From: JBEKHT01 sp049511715
Lineage (GTDB): Bacteria; Chloroflexota; Anaerolineae; Anaerolineales; RBG-16-64-43
DNA: 64,000 nucleotides
Reading direction: 5' to 3'
Assembly (NCBI GenBank): GCA_049511715.1
Contig: JBEKXU010000007.1
Location: 62,001-126,000, forward strand
Positions within the stretch are counted from its first letter, which is position 1; each line of letters opens with the position of its first letter. The notes under the pieces are model-generated. The model worked only from the letters and a program-made list of their open reading frames with translations. It made no database searches and had not been told where the DNA came from. Shown here piece by piece: positions 42,447 to 50,268 of the stretch. The translations under genes and the position numbers were made by a program.

Positions 42447-43964
42447 ATGCGCAAGATCCGCGAAGTCCTCCGTCTCAAGTGGGAGGGAGGGCTCAGCAAC
42501 CGAGCCGTTGCCCACAGTTGCTCCATCTCTCCGACCACGGTGAGCGAATACGTTCGCCGGGCCCAAGCGACCGGGCTCACCTGGCCCCTCCCCGAAGCTT
42601 TGGGCGAAGACCAGCTCTACGCGCTGCTGTTTCCCCAGCCAGCTCCGCCCTCGGAGCGGGCAATCCCGGGACCGGATTGGGAAAGTATCTATGCCGAGTT
42701 GCGCCGAAAGGGCATGACCCGGCGCCTGGTTTGGCTGGAGTATTGCGAAGCCAATCCGGGCGGATACGGCTACAGCCGCTTTTGTGAGCTCTATCGATCG
42801 TGGACCAGGAAACTGGATCCTCCCATGCGCCTGACCCACAAGGCCGGGGAGAAGCTGTTCGTCGACTACGCCGGCCAAACTGTCCCGCTCGTCGACCTGA
42901 AGACCAGCGAGATTCGTGAAGCTCACATCTTCGTGGCTGTCCTGGCCGCCAGCAGCTTCACGTACGCCGAGGCGCAGTGGGCCGAGGACCTGGCCAACTG
43001 GATCGGCGGCCATGTGCGAGCGTTCGACTACTTCCGCGGGGTGCCGGAAGTGGTGGTACCTGACAATCCAAAAACCGGAATCAAGCATCCCTCCCGGTAT
43101 GAACCTGACATCAACCCCACCTACCAGGATCTGGCGGAACATTACGGCACCGTGGTAATCCCCGCCCGAGTTCGCAAACCCAAGGACAAAGCCAAGGTCG
43201 AGGTGGGCGTGCAGGTCGTCGAGCGTTGGATTCTCGCGCGCTTGCGCAACTGGACCTTCTTGAGCCTGACGGATCTCAATCGGGCGATTCACAGCCTGCT
43301 TACCGAACTCAACGACCGGCCCATGCGCCATCTGGGGAAATCCCGCCGGGAACTCTTTGAGACCCTGGATCGGCCAGCCCTCAGGCCGCTGCCAGCTGAA
43401 CCGTACGAATTTGCCTTCTGGAAGAAGGCCAGGGTGAACATCGACTACCATGTGGAGTTCAAGCAGCACTATTACAGCGTCCCCCACGAACTCATTGGGG
43501 AGCAAGTGTTCCTGCGAGTCACGGAGCACACCGTCGAAATCTTCCACAAGCGTCAGCGGGTGGCATCGCATCCGCGGTCCCAGGCTCAGGGCCGCTACTC
43601 CACCCAGGCAGAGCACATGCCACCCAACCACCGCTACTACGCCGAGTGGTCCCCCGAACGCTTCGTGCGCTGGGGGGAGACGATTGGTCCCCAGACTCGG
43701 GGTGTGATCGAGCAGGCTCTCACCTCCCGCCGGCACCCCCAACAGGCCTACCGTACCTGCCTGGGGATCCTGGGATTGGCCAAACGCTATTCCCCAGAAC
43801 GCCTGGAGGCCGCCTGCGCCCGCGCCCACTCGGCGGGCATCTGTTCCTACCGAGGTCTCGCGAACATCCTGGACGCTCACCTTGACCAGCTCCCATTGGA
43901 AGAGGCGACTTCCATCCCACTGGAGACCCATATCAACATTCGTGGACCGTCCTATTACCGCTAA
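42447..43964 (+). CDS. istA: IS21 transposase IstA
   Basis: 505-residue DDE transposase. An N-terminal helix-turn-helix (GLSNRAVAHSCSISPTTVSEYV-type region, about residues 14-36) would bind the end repeats. The rve/integrase core has the acidic residues in LFVDYAGQTVPL, VVVPDNPKTGIKHP and KAKVEVGVQVVERW (D-D-E). The C-terminal half (VNIDYHVEFKQHYYSVPHEL) is typical of IstA. Start ATG 42447 lies just inside the left repeats. It is intact, so the element may still move if IstB works. Confidence 0.95.
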   Translation: MRKIREVLRLKWEGGLSNRAVAHSCSISPTTVSEYVRRAQATGLTWPLPEALGEDQLYALLFPQPAPPSERAIPGPDWESIYAELRRKGMTRRLVWLEYCEANPGGYGYSRFCELYRSWTRKLDPPMRLTHKAGEKLFVDYAGQTVPLVDLKTSEIREAHIFVAVLAASSFTYAEAQWAEDLANWIGGHVRAFDYFRGVPEVVVPDNPKTGIKHPSRYEPDINPTYQDLAEHYGTVVIPARVRKPKDKAKVEVGVQVVERWILARLRNWTFLSLTDLNRAIHSLLTELNDRPMRHLGKSRRELFETLDRPALRPLPAEPYEFAFWKKARVNIDYHVEFKQHYYSVPHELIGEQVFLRVTEHTVEIFHKRQRVASHPRSQAQGRYSTQAEHMPPNHRYYAEWSPERFVRWGETIGPQTRGVIEQALTSRRHPQQAYRTCLGILGLAKRYSPERLEAACARAHSAGICSYRGLANILDAHLDQLPLEEATSIPLETHINIRGPSYYR

Positions 43965-43975
43965 GGAGATGCTTG

Positions 43976-44734
43976 ATGCTGAGACAACCTTTGCAGGAGA
44001 AACTCACCCGTCTGCGGCTGCCCGGCTTCCGCATGGGGCTGCAGGAACAGCAGGAGAACCCCCATTACGCCGAGCTTCCCTTCGAGGAGCGGTTGGGGCT
44101 ACTCGTGGACCTCGAATGCACCCGCCGCGACAATCGCAGCCTGGAGCGCCGCGTCAAAGCCGCCCACTTTGCCTTGCCTGCCAGCCTTGAAGACCTGGAC
44201 CTTTCTCCCGCTCGCGGGCTTGAGCGCAGTTTCATCCTGGAGCTTGCTCAGGGCGAATGGATCCGCCACCACCTGAACATTCTGGTCCTTGGACCCACCG
44301 GTGCCGGCAAGAGCTATCTGGCTTGCGCGCTGGGTCAAGCAGCCTGCCGCCAGGGCTTCTCAGTCCGCTACCACCGAACCTCTCGTCTTCTGCACGAGAT
44401 CATGCTCTCCCACGCCGATGGGTCCTTCGCGAAGATGTTGAATGTCCTGGCCAAGGCACCCCTCATCATCCTCGACGACTGGCTGCGGGATCCGCTCTCT
44501 GCTGCACAGGCGCGGGACCTGCTTGAGATCGTCGATGATCGTTACGGCCAGGCCTCGACCCTGGTTGCCACCCAGGTCCCGAAAGAGGATTGGCATGCCC
44601 GCTTCCCGGATCCCACGCTGGCTGACGCCATTCTCGACCGGCTGGTTCACAATGCCTACCGGCTGGAACTGAAAGGAGGGTCAATGCGAAAAAAGCGCTC
44701 CCCCCTTGGATCGGAAAACCGACTCAAGGTATGA
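43976..44734 (+). CDS. istB: IS21 helper ATPase IstB
   Basis: 252-residue AAA+ ATPase that works with IstA in target selection. N-terminal LRLPGFRMGLQEQQENPHYA and LPFEERLGLLVDLE are family hallmarks. Walker A is LGPTGAGKSYLACALG and Walker B is LIILDDWLRDPLS; SQVPKEDWH-type sequence TQVPKEDWHARFPDPTLADA and the C-terminal arginine patch complete the family features. Start ATG 43976 follows AAGGAG; an in-frame TTG precedes it by three bases. It ends about 40 bases before the right-end repeats. Confidence 0.95.
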   Translation: MLRQPLQEKLTRLRLPGFRMGLQEQQENPHYAELPFEERLGLLVDLECTRRDNRSLERRVKAAHFALPASLEDLDLSPARGLERSFILELAQGEWIRHHLNILVLGPTGAGKSYLACALGQAACRQGFSVRYHRTSRLLHEIMLSHADGSFAKMLNVLAKAPLIILDDWLRDPLSAAQARDLLEIVDDRYGQASTLVATQVPKEDWHARFPDPTLADAILDRLVHNAYRLELKGGSMRKKRSPLGSENRLKV

Positions 44735-44780
44735 TGTCCCATCCAGAGCTGCTGAAGGCCATGAAGTGATCATCGCCAGT

Positions 44781-44841
44781 TGGAACGAGTGTCCACCATC
44801 CGCTGGAACTACTGTCCACCTTCGACTGGAATCGGTGTCCA
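44781..44841 (-). repeat. Right-end IS21 repeats, three copies at 23-bp phase
   Basis: TGGAACGAGTGTCCAC, TGGAACTACTGTCCAC and TGGAATCGGTGTCCA start at 44781, 44804 and 44827, 23 bp apart and inverted relative to the left-end copies. Confidence 0.88.
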
Positions 44842-44852
44842 TTCGCGCCGGA

Positions 44853-46103
44853 ATGCGCACCGAAGCAAGCCAGGCCGGTCTCGCAAGCCTGGCTCCGGGC
44901 CCAGGTGCAGCGCGGGAACCCGTCTACGGGCTGTACCTGCACATTCCTTTCTGCCGGCACCGGTGCGGCTACTGCGATTTCAACACCTACCAGGGCATCC
45001 AGGATCTGATTCCGCCCTACACTCAAGCCCTCCGGAAGGAGATCGGCGTGCTGGGGGCGGCCGGGGGTCGGCCGCCGGTAGGCACCGTCTTCTTTGGAGG
45101 AGGAACTCCATCGCTGCTCCCCTTGCCGGGCGTGCGGGAACTCTTGGGCGCCGTGCGCACCTGTTTCGCCTTGGAGTTGGAGGCAGAAATCACTCTCGAA
45201 GCGAATCCGGGGACCGTCACTGCAGAATACCTTTCCGGGTTGCGTGAAACGGGGGTTAACCGGCTCAGCTTCGGGATGCAATCCGCTCGGCTTCAAGACC
45301 TACGACTCCTCGAGCGCGAGCACACCCCTGAGGACACGGTCCGGTCAGTCGGGTGGGCCCGTCAGGCCGGATTCGAGAACATCAACTTGGACTTGATCTA
45401 TGGTCTTCCCAGTCAATCACTGTCCCAATGGCGGGAAACCCTCCAAGCGGCTCTGGACTTGCAGCCCGATCACCTATCGCTCTATGCCCTGACTTTGGAG
45501 CGGGGGACTCGGTTGCGGCGGGCCGTGCTCCAAGGGAGATACCCTTGGCCAGACGACGATCAGGCGGCAGACATGTATGACTGCGGTGGGGAGGCCTTGG
45601 AGGCCGCGGGATTCGCTCAATACGAGATCTCGAACTGGGCCAGAGTGGACCGTCGGTGGGACCGGCCGCAGTCGCGGGTTTGCCGCCACAATCTTCAGTA
45701 CTGGCGCAATCTCCCCTACCTGGGGTTGGGGGCTGGAGCTCATGGGTTTGCTGGCGGGGTCCGCTATTCTGACCTGCGAACTCCCAGCAACTACATCCGG
45801 CGAATGCAGGAGGGGAATCGGCGCGAGTTCCCGCTTTCTCCCGCGGCAGCCCGTTCAGAAAAGATTAGCCGAGACGAGGAGATGCGTCAGACAATGTGGT
45901 TGGGCTTGAGGCTGACCGAGGAAGGCGTGGTGGACACCGCGTTTGCGTCCCGGTTTGGGGTCTCCTTTTTCGACGTCTTTGCGAGGGAAATCGGAAACCT
46001 GCTAGAGGACGGCCTGCTTGAATGGATAAGCTCGGAGCAAAGAGTCCGCCTGGCTCCCAGGGGCAAGTTGCTCGGCAATCGCGTCTTCATGGAATTCGTG
46101 TAG
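44853..46103 (+). CDS. hemW: HemW-like radical SAM protein (coproporphyrinogen oxidase-like)
   Basis: 416 residues. The radical-SAM cluster motif CxxxCxxC is in LHIPFCRHRCGYCDFNTYQG (FC...C..C), followed by GGGTPSLLP, NRLSFGMQSA and NLDLIYGLPSQS, all HemW/HemN family features. The sequence lacks the HemN-specific N-terminal residues, so heme chaperone HemW is preferred over oxygen-independent coproporphyrinogen oxidase. ATG 44853 is the first start outside the IS; an open frame continues back into the IS to 44706. With the IS end only 12 bases away, the native promoter and ribosome binding site are missing or replaced. Confidence 0.9.
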   Translation: MRTEASQAGLASLAPGPGAAREPVYGLYLHIPFCRHRCGYCDFNTYQGIQDLIPPYTQALRKEIGVLGAAGGRPPVGTVFFGGGTPSLLPLPGVRELLGAVRTCFALELEAEITLEANPGTVTAEYLSGLRETGVNRLSFGMQSARLQDLRLLEREHTPEDTVRSVGWARQAGFENINLDLIYGLPSQSLSQWRETLQAALDLQPDHLSLYALTLERGTRLRRAVLQGRYPWPDDDQAADMYDCGGEALEAAGFAQYEISNWARVDRRWDRPQSRVCRHNLQYWRNLPYLGLGAGAHGFAGGVRYSDLRTPSNYIRRMQEGNRREFPLSPAAARSEKISRDEEMRQTMWLGLRLTEEGVVDTAFASRFGVSFFDVFAREIGNLLEDGLLEWISSEQRVRLAPRGKLLGNRVFMEFV

Positions 46104-46151
46104 CCTCACGCTGAATGGCCGCCAGAAGGTCCCGCCGGCATTCTGGGCCGG

Positions 46152-47168
46152 TCAGCGCACGCGGGTGAGGAGGGTCTCGGTGAGCTCCCGCAGGGCTTGC
46201 ATATACTCTTCCTTCAGGGAGACTTGCTCAAGGGCTGCAAACGCTTGGCGAGTCACCGCAGCGGCTTGAGAGGCAGCATATTCGCGCGCTCCGGCGCGCT
46301 CCAGGGCTTCGAGCATGCCCGGGGTTGGTCCGGGCGAAGACGGAAGCGCGAACAGGCTGCGAAACTCAGGGGAATTCTCGAGCCCAAAGACGATTGGAAG
46401 GCTCTTCTTGCGGCTGGTGAGATCGTCGCTGGCCGACTTCCCCGTGGCGCGCGGGTCGCCCCAAAGGCCGAGCCAGTCATCTCGGGCTTGGAAGGCCAAC
46501 CCGAGGAGGCGCCCGAACTCCCCCAGCTGCTCCTGTCGCCTCGCATCGCTCTTTCCCGCCAGCGCGCCAAGGAGGCAGGCCGCCTTGAGAAGCGCAGCCG
46601 TCTTGCCTTCGACCATCTCCCAGTAACGGGCGAGCGAAAAGGCGGCGTTGTCCTCCGCCGCGAGATCGATATACTGGCCCTCCGTCAGGTGAATGCAGGC
46701 CTCCAGAAGGACCCGTGCGGAAGCTGAGGCGAGGGAGGAGTCCAGATCTCGGGACCGTGCCGGCTGAACCGTGCAAAGCAGCGCCAGAGAGAAAAGAATG
46801 TCGCCGGCGTTGATTCCCTGAGCTGCTCCCCAAAGCTTCCAGACCGTCGGGCGGCCGCGCCTCATGGTACCTTGGTCTTGAATGTCGTCATGAATCAAGG
46901 AGAAGTTGTGGACCAGCTCGACGGCTGCGGCGAACGGAAGGGCAGGTTGCCATTCTCCGCAGACGCCTCCGCAGCACAGCAGGGTGAGCAGTGGGCGGAG
47001 GCGCTTTCCGCCAGCTCCGCGGCCCGCGCCTTCGCCGGCCCAACCCATGTGAAAGGCGAGCATCTCGTACAACCCCCGGACGGACCCGCTCTCGGGTTGT
47101 GCCAGAGCAAGGCGCAGAGTCTCCTCAAGATCTGCCAGCATCGAGGGGATAAGTTCGGCAGAGGTCAT
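46152..47168 (-). CDS. Polyprenyl diphosphate synthase (E-type)
   Basis: 338 residues. Condenses IPP with allylic diphosphates to make geranylgeranyl or longer chains. The first Asp-rich motif is FSLIHDDIQDQGTMRRGRPT (DDxxD); the second is LAFQARDDWLGLWGDP (DDxxxxxGD); GKRLRPLLTLL carries the IPP-binding arginines. Chain length cannot be told with confidence. It follows fni with an ATGA overlap, so isomerase and synthase are co-translated. Confidence 0.93.
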   Translation of the reverse strand: MTSAELIPSMLADLEETLRLALAQPESGSVRGLYEMLAFHMGWAGEGAGRGAGGKRLRPLLTLLCCGGVCGEWQPALPFAAAVELVHNFSLIHDDIQDQGTMRRGRPTVWKLWGAAQGINAGDILFSLALLCTVQPARSRDLDSSLASASARVLLEACIHLTEGQYIDLAAEDNAAFSLARYWEMVEGKTAALLKAACLLGALAGKSDARRQEQLGEFGRLLGLAFQARDDWLGLWGDPRATGKSASDDLTSRKKSLPIVFGLENSPEFRSLFALPSSPGPTPGMLEALERAGAREYAASQAAAVTRQAFAALEQVSLKEEYMQALRELTETLLTRVR

Positions 47169-48193
47169 GGCGTCTGGAGTGGCGTAGCTTGCAAGCTGGC
47201 GAGGTCGGCAGCCCCCACCGCAAACATCACAATTCTCAGCTCCTGCTCGATGAGCTGGGCTGCCTCCACCACGGCCTCGACCGAGTGGGATGCGGCCTCA
47301 AGAAACGGGTGGGCCGCGCCGACGAGAGTCGCTCCCAGGGCGATGCACTTGGCGACCTCCACGCCGTCACGAATGCCTCCAGAAGCCACGAGCGGCAAGT
47401 GGGGCAACTCGGCGTGGCACTGTCGCAGGGCCTCGGCAGTGGGGATTCCCCAGTCGACAAAAGCGGCCGCCAAGCGGGCCTCCTGCCGTGACCCGGCCCG
47501 GTGCATCTCAACTTGCGACCAGGAGGTCCCGCCGGCTCCGGCCACGTCGACGCCAGCGACCCCAGCATTCGCAAGCCAGCGGGCGACCTTGCCCGAGATT
47601 CCCCAACCGACTTCCTTGACAATCACGGGGACGGTGAGCGAACGACAGATCGTTTCAATTCGGGCGAGAAGTTGCGAAAAGTCCGTGTTCCCCTCGGGCT
47701 GCAATGCCTCCTGGAGAGGGTTGAGGTGAAGGATGAGAGCGTCAGCGTTCACCATCTCGACCGCACGCCGGCACTCTTCCGGTCCGTAAGCGTAGTTGAG
47801 CTGAACGGCCCCGAGGTTGGCCATAAGGAAAATGTCCGGAGCGAGATCCCGCACCTGATAAGTCTCCCGGAGGGCGGGGTCTTCAATCGCGGCCCGCTGG
47901 GAGCCCAATCCCATCGCTATCCCGAGAACCTGTGCCGCCTCTGCCAGGGTCCGGTTGACGCGTCGTGCCTCCTGCGTGCCTCCGGTCATGGAAGAGATGA
48001 CCAGAGGAGCCTCCAGGTCGTGCCCGAGGAATCTGGCGCGGATGCTGACCTGTTGCAGGGCCAGCTCAGGCAAAGCTTGATGGAGGAAACGGTACCGTTC
48101 CAAGCCGCTGGTGAGCCCTGACTGGACGTCCTCTTCCAGATTGATGCGGATGTGGTCCGCCTTGCGGAATGAGGTGGGCGCAACTTCCGGCAT
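47165..48193 (-). CDS. fni: Type 2 isopentenyl-diphosphate delta-isomerase (FMN-dependent)
   Basis: 342-residue TIM-barrel flavoprotein that converts IPP to DMAPP. N-terminal RKADHIRINLEEDVQS; APLVISSMTGGTQEARRVN (substrate/FMN); MGLGSQRAAIEDP; HLNPLQEALQPEGNTDF; VPVIVKEVGWGIS; GVDVAGAGGTSWSQVE; and VASGGIRDGVEVAKC are all type 2 hallmarks. This form is usual in bacteria and archaea using the mevalonate route, in agreement with the mvk, decarboxylase and IPK genes of this window. It starts at ATG 48193 behind a good promoter. Confidence 0.95.
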   Translation of the reverse strand: MPEVAPTSFRKADHIRINLEEDVQSGLTSGLERYRFLHQALPELALQQVSIRARFLGHDLEAPLVISSMTGGTQEARRVNRTLAEAAQVLGIAMGLGSQRAAIEDPALRETYQVRDLAPDIFLMANLGAVQLNYAYGPEECRRAVEMVNADALILHLNPLQEALQPEGNTDFSQLLARIETICRSLTVPVIVKEVGWGISGKVARWLANAGVAGVDVAGAGGTSWSQVEMHRAGSRQEARLAAAFVDWGIPTAEALRQCHAELPHLPLVASGGIRDGVEVAKCIALGATLVGAAHPFLEAASHSVEAVVEAAQLIEQELRIVMFAVGAADLASLQATPLQTP

Positions 48194-48227
48194 GAGGAGG
48201 TGTTCCCTTATTTATGGATACGGCAGC

Positions 48228-48256
48228 ATGGTACCAGCCCGATGGGCGTGTGTCAA
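48228..48256 (-). promoter_or_regulatory. Promoter of fni-prenyl synthase
   Basis: On the minus strand: TTGACA (48256-48251), 17-base spacer, TACCAT (48233-48228). Divergent from and next to the acpP promoter. Confidence 0.75.
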
Positions 48257-48271
48257 CAGCGGGGGCACGGC

Positions 48272-48300
48272 TTGACCGGGAGGGGATTGGCCAGTACAAT
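48272..48300 (+). promoter_or_regulatory. Promoter of acpP
   Basis: TTGACC (48272-48277), 17-base spacer, TACAAT (48295-48300): a near-consensus sigma-70-type promoter about 100 bases before the acpP start. Confidence 0.8.
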
Positions 48301-48401
48301 AGCACCTAGCCCCCATTTTGCACGAGTGTGGCGCGACTCGAGGAGGCCGGTCGATGGCTTGGTGGGTCGGCCGATTAGGGACCCAAGGGAGGGATTGTTT
48401 C

Positions 48402-48647
48402 ATGGCAGATACAACCTTCGACAGCGTGCGAGATATTATTGTGGAGTTGCTGGGTGTGGATGCCTCGAAGGTTATTGAAAGCGCACGGTTTCGTGAGGAT
48501 CTGGGGGCGGATTCTCTCGACCTGGTTGAGCTGATCATGGCATTCGAGGAGAAATTCGGGGCGGAAATATCCGATGAGGATGCGCAGAGCATCACAACGG
48601 TCGGCGAGGCTGTGAAGTACATCGAAGCCAGGAAGGCCAAGACCTAG
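48402..48647 (+). CDS. acpP: Acyl carrier protein
   Basis: 81 residues, carrier of acyl chains in fatty acid synthesis. The 4'-phosphopantetheine serine is in EDLGADSLDLVELIMAFEEK, and the acidic helices and C-terminal TTVGEAVKYIE are typical. Start ATG 48402 has GGGAGGG upstream; the frame is open back to 48318 but those codons are not ACP-like. It stands alone with its own promoter and a strong terminator, divergent from fni. Like many ACPs outside fab clusters, it could also serve another pathway. Confidence 0.96.
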   Translation: MADTTFDSVRDIIVELLGVDASKVIESARFREDLGADSLDLVELIMAFEEKFGAEISDEDAQSITTVGEAVKYIEARKAKT

Positions 48648-48670
48648 TTCCAGGAGCCTTTTGAAGGACG

Positions 48671-48701
48671 AGCCCCGGGACGAGTCCGGGGCTGTTTTTT
48701 T
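48671..48701 (+). terminator. Rho-independent terminator of acpP
   Basis: AGCCCCGG (48671-48678) pairs with CCGGGGCT (48686-48693) around a short loop, followed by G and seven T. Confidence 0.92.
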
Positions 48702-48754
48702 CCGAAATCTCAAGCGGACCGGGCCGGGGAGTCAAGAGAATCCCCGGTCCGTTG

Positions 48755-50227
48755 TTATGTTGCCTGCGGATCGGGGGGCCCTCCGGAGGACCCCTGAGCA
48801 CCCGGCCGGCCGAAATAACAGGTCTCAATCTCCTGCCAAGATGGGCGCCCCTCGAGACGCATGTAGGCCGAGAGGAGAGGGTGCACGGCCCGGATCTGTT
48901 CGGCCATTTGTAGGGCAATCTGCCGAATGGCAAAGTGAGCATTTTCCGTGGAGCGCAGTTCGCAGAAGTGGAAGGCCTCTCTCAGGTTGAGGGTCAGGAG
49001 CACCCGCCGGCGGAAGGCGTTTGGGATCACATAGGAGGCGGCCCTGCCATCCTGCCGGGCGAGTTGCTCATAAGTTTGGGCGGCGCGATCCATTGCTTCG
49101 CGATAGCGGTCGACTAGGCAGGCTTGCTCAAACCCGAGGGGAGTGACATACCCCAAATAGCTGCTGAGCGGCGCAGAAGTCTGGGTCATCATTCGGTGAC
49201 GCTTGAGTTCGAAGTAGGCACCCTGGTCCAAGACGACCTCGAACATGTAGGAAAGATGTTCCAACTCGCGGGGCGGAGCTTCCCTCGGGCTCAGGGAACC
49301 AAGAAGCTCGGAGGCCAGCTGGCCTTGCTCGGCGGGGGATAGCGCGGCAATCTCGCGCAACGCCTGCTCGTAAGCGATTCCCGAGGAGCGAACCCTGGCG
49401 GCCGCCAGGACGCGGGCCTCCCCGTCCGGGTCGTATCGGAGGAGCCGAAGCGAGCCTGCAGGAGGAAGACCCTCCGCGCCTGTGCGGCTCAAAGGGAGAG
49501 TCTTGTCCCCCGCTTCCAACCGCTGAAGGTAGGGGGAGGCCTCAGAATACTTCAGCAGGGTGGGAGTCTCCTGCCTGGCAACTTCCCGCATCTCGGCCCC
49601 GATTTCGCGCACCTCCGCCAGGGGGTGTGACAGCATCTTGCACAGAGCATGCTCGAGGGCGCGCGCGTTGATAGTGACCCCGACATTGGCCAGGCAGGCC
49701 GCCGGCAGGAGATAGCGGCATACATCAACGTAGCGTGAGCGAATCCGCGCCTCCCATTTTGCGTCGCTTTCGCCGGCTTGGCGTGGGAAGCGTTCGCGCG
49801 CGCGAGCGGCCGTGACTTGCAGCGAAGCTTGGTAGGTGTCCAGCAGGAAATCGCAGGTCGCCCGGTAGGCGGCCTCGAGGCCCGATCCCTTGAATTCGGC
49901 GGGCAGCCAGTAAGCCCCCGGCGACCACGTTTGGTAGCGGGTGCTCTTTTCCGTGTAGGAAGCCAGTCGGTTGGACTCCAGGCACTCAATCGCCAATCGC
50001 GAAATATTCTCCAGGGCAATGTGCAGGACCGCGTGTTCTGCGACTGAGGCATGTCCAAACCCAACCACCCACCGCTCGTGAAATCTCGTGCTGTTCTCCT
50101 CGCCAAGTTCCGAAGCGATTTCGGAGAAAGATTGAGGAGAGCGCGAGGTCCTGGCAAAGGCGACAGCGATTGTTTCCGGGCTGAGACGGCGAGCGCTGAG
50201 AAGGTAGATGCGGCGCGGCGCGTTAAT
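48755..50227 (-). CDS. thyX: Long ThyX-like protein with two ThyX modules
   Basis: About 490 residues, roughly twice a normal flavin-dependent thymidylate synthase. The N-half has GHASVAEHAVLHIALENISR and ASYTEKSTRYQTW, matching the H.S..EHA and NE.S.RY parts of the ThyX signature, but lacks RHR. The C-half has LEHLSYMFEVVLDQGAYFEL and KRHRMMTQTSAPLSSYLGY, with RHR but not NE.S.RY. It would methylate dUMP to dTMP if active. Start: GTG 50068 would cut into the conserved block. Family-like sequence (RRIYLLSARRLSPETIAVAF) continues upstream to an ATT at 50227-50225 behind GGAGG, so ATT initiation is proposed. Confidence 0.8.
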   Translation of the reverse strand: MNAPRRIYLLSARRLSPETIAVAFARTSRSPQSFSEIASELGEENSTRFHERWVVGFGHASVAEHAVLHIALENISRLAIECLESNRLASYTEKSTRYQTWSPGAYWLPAEFKGSGLEAAYRATCDFLLDTYQASLQVTAARARERFPRQAGESDAKWEARIRSRYVDVCRYLLPAACLANVGVTINARALEHALCKMLSHPLAEVREIGAEMREVARQETPTLLKYSEASPYLQRLEAGDKTLPLSRTGAEGLPPAGSLRLLRYDPDGEARVLAAARVRSSGIAYEQALREIAALSPAEQGQLASELLGSLSPREAPPRELEHLSYMFEVVLDQGAYFELKRHRMMTQTSAPLSSYLGYVTPLGFEQACLVDRYREAMDRAAQTYEQLARQDGRAASYVIPNAFRRRVLLTLNLREAFHFCELRSTENAHFAIRQIALQMAEQIRAVHPLLSAYMRLEGRPSWQEIETCYFGRPGAQGSSGGPPDPQAT

Positions 50228-50268
50228 CGCGTCCTCCTCTCTTCGGGCGAGGGGACTCTGCGGAGGGC

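Larger units (their letters stand above)
42335..44841 (+). mobile_element. IS21-family insertion sequence, complete
   Basis: About 2.5 kb. It begins TGGACACCGATTCC (42335-42348), whose reverse complement closes the element at 44828-44841. It carries istA and istB in the usual order, 11 bases apart, both apparently intact. Each end has several copies of a short repeat set 23 bp apart, as expected for the multiple terminal repeats of IS21 elements. I could not find a matching 4-8 bp target duplication at the two ends. It stops 12 bp before the hemW start codon. Confidence 0.9.

Noticed and set aside
48402..48701. acpP as part of a fatty-acid or polyketide cluster
   Set aside because: It has its own promoter and terminator, and no fab or ketosynthase gene lies next to it.
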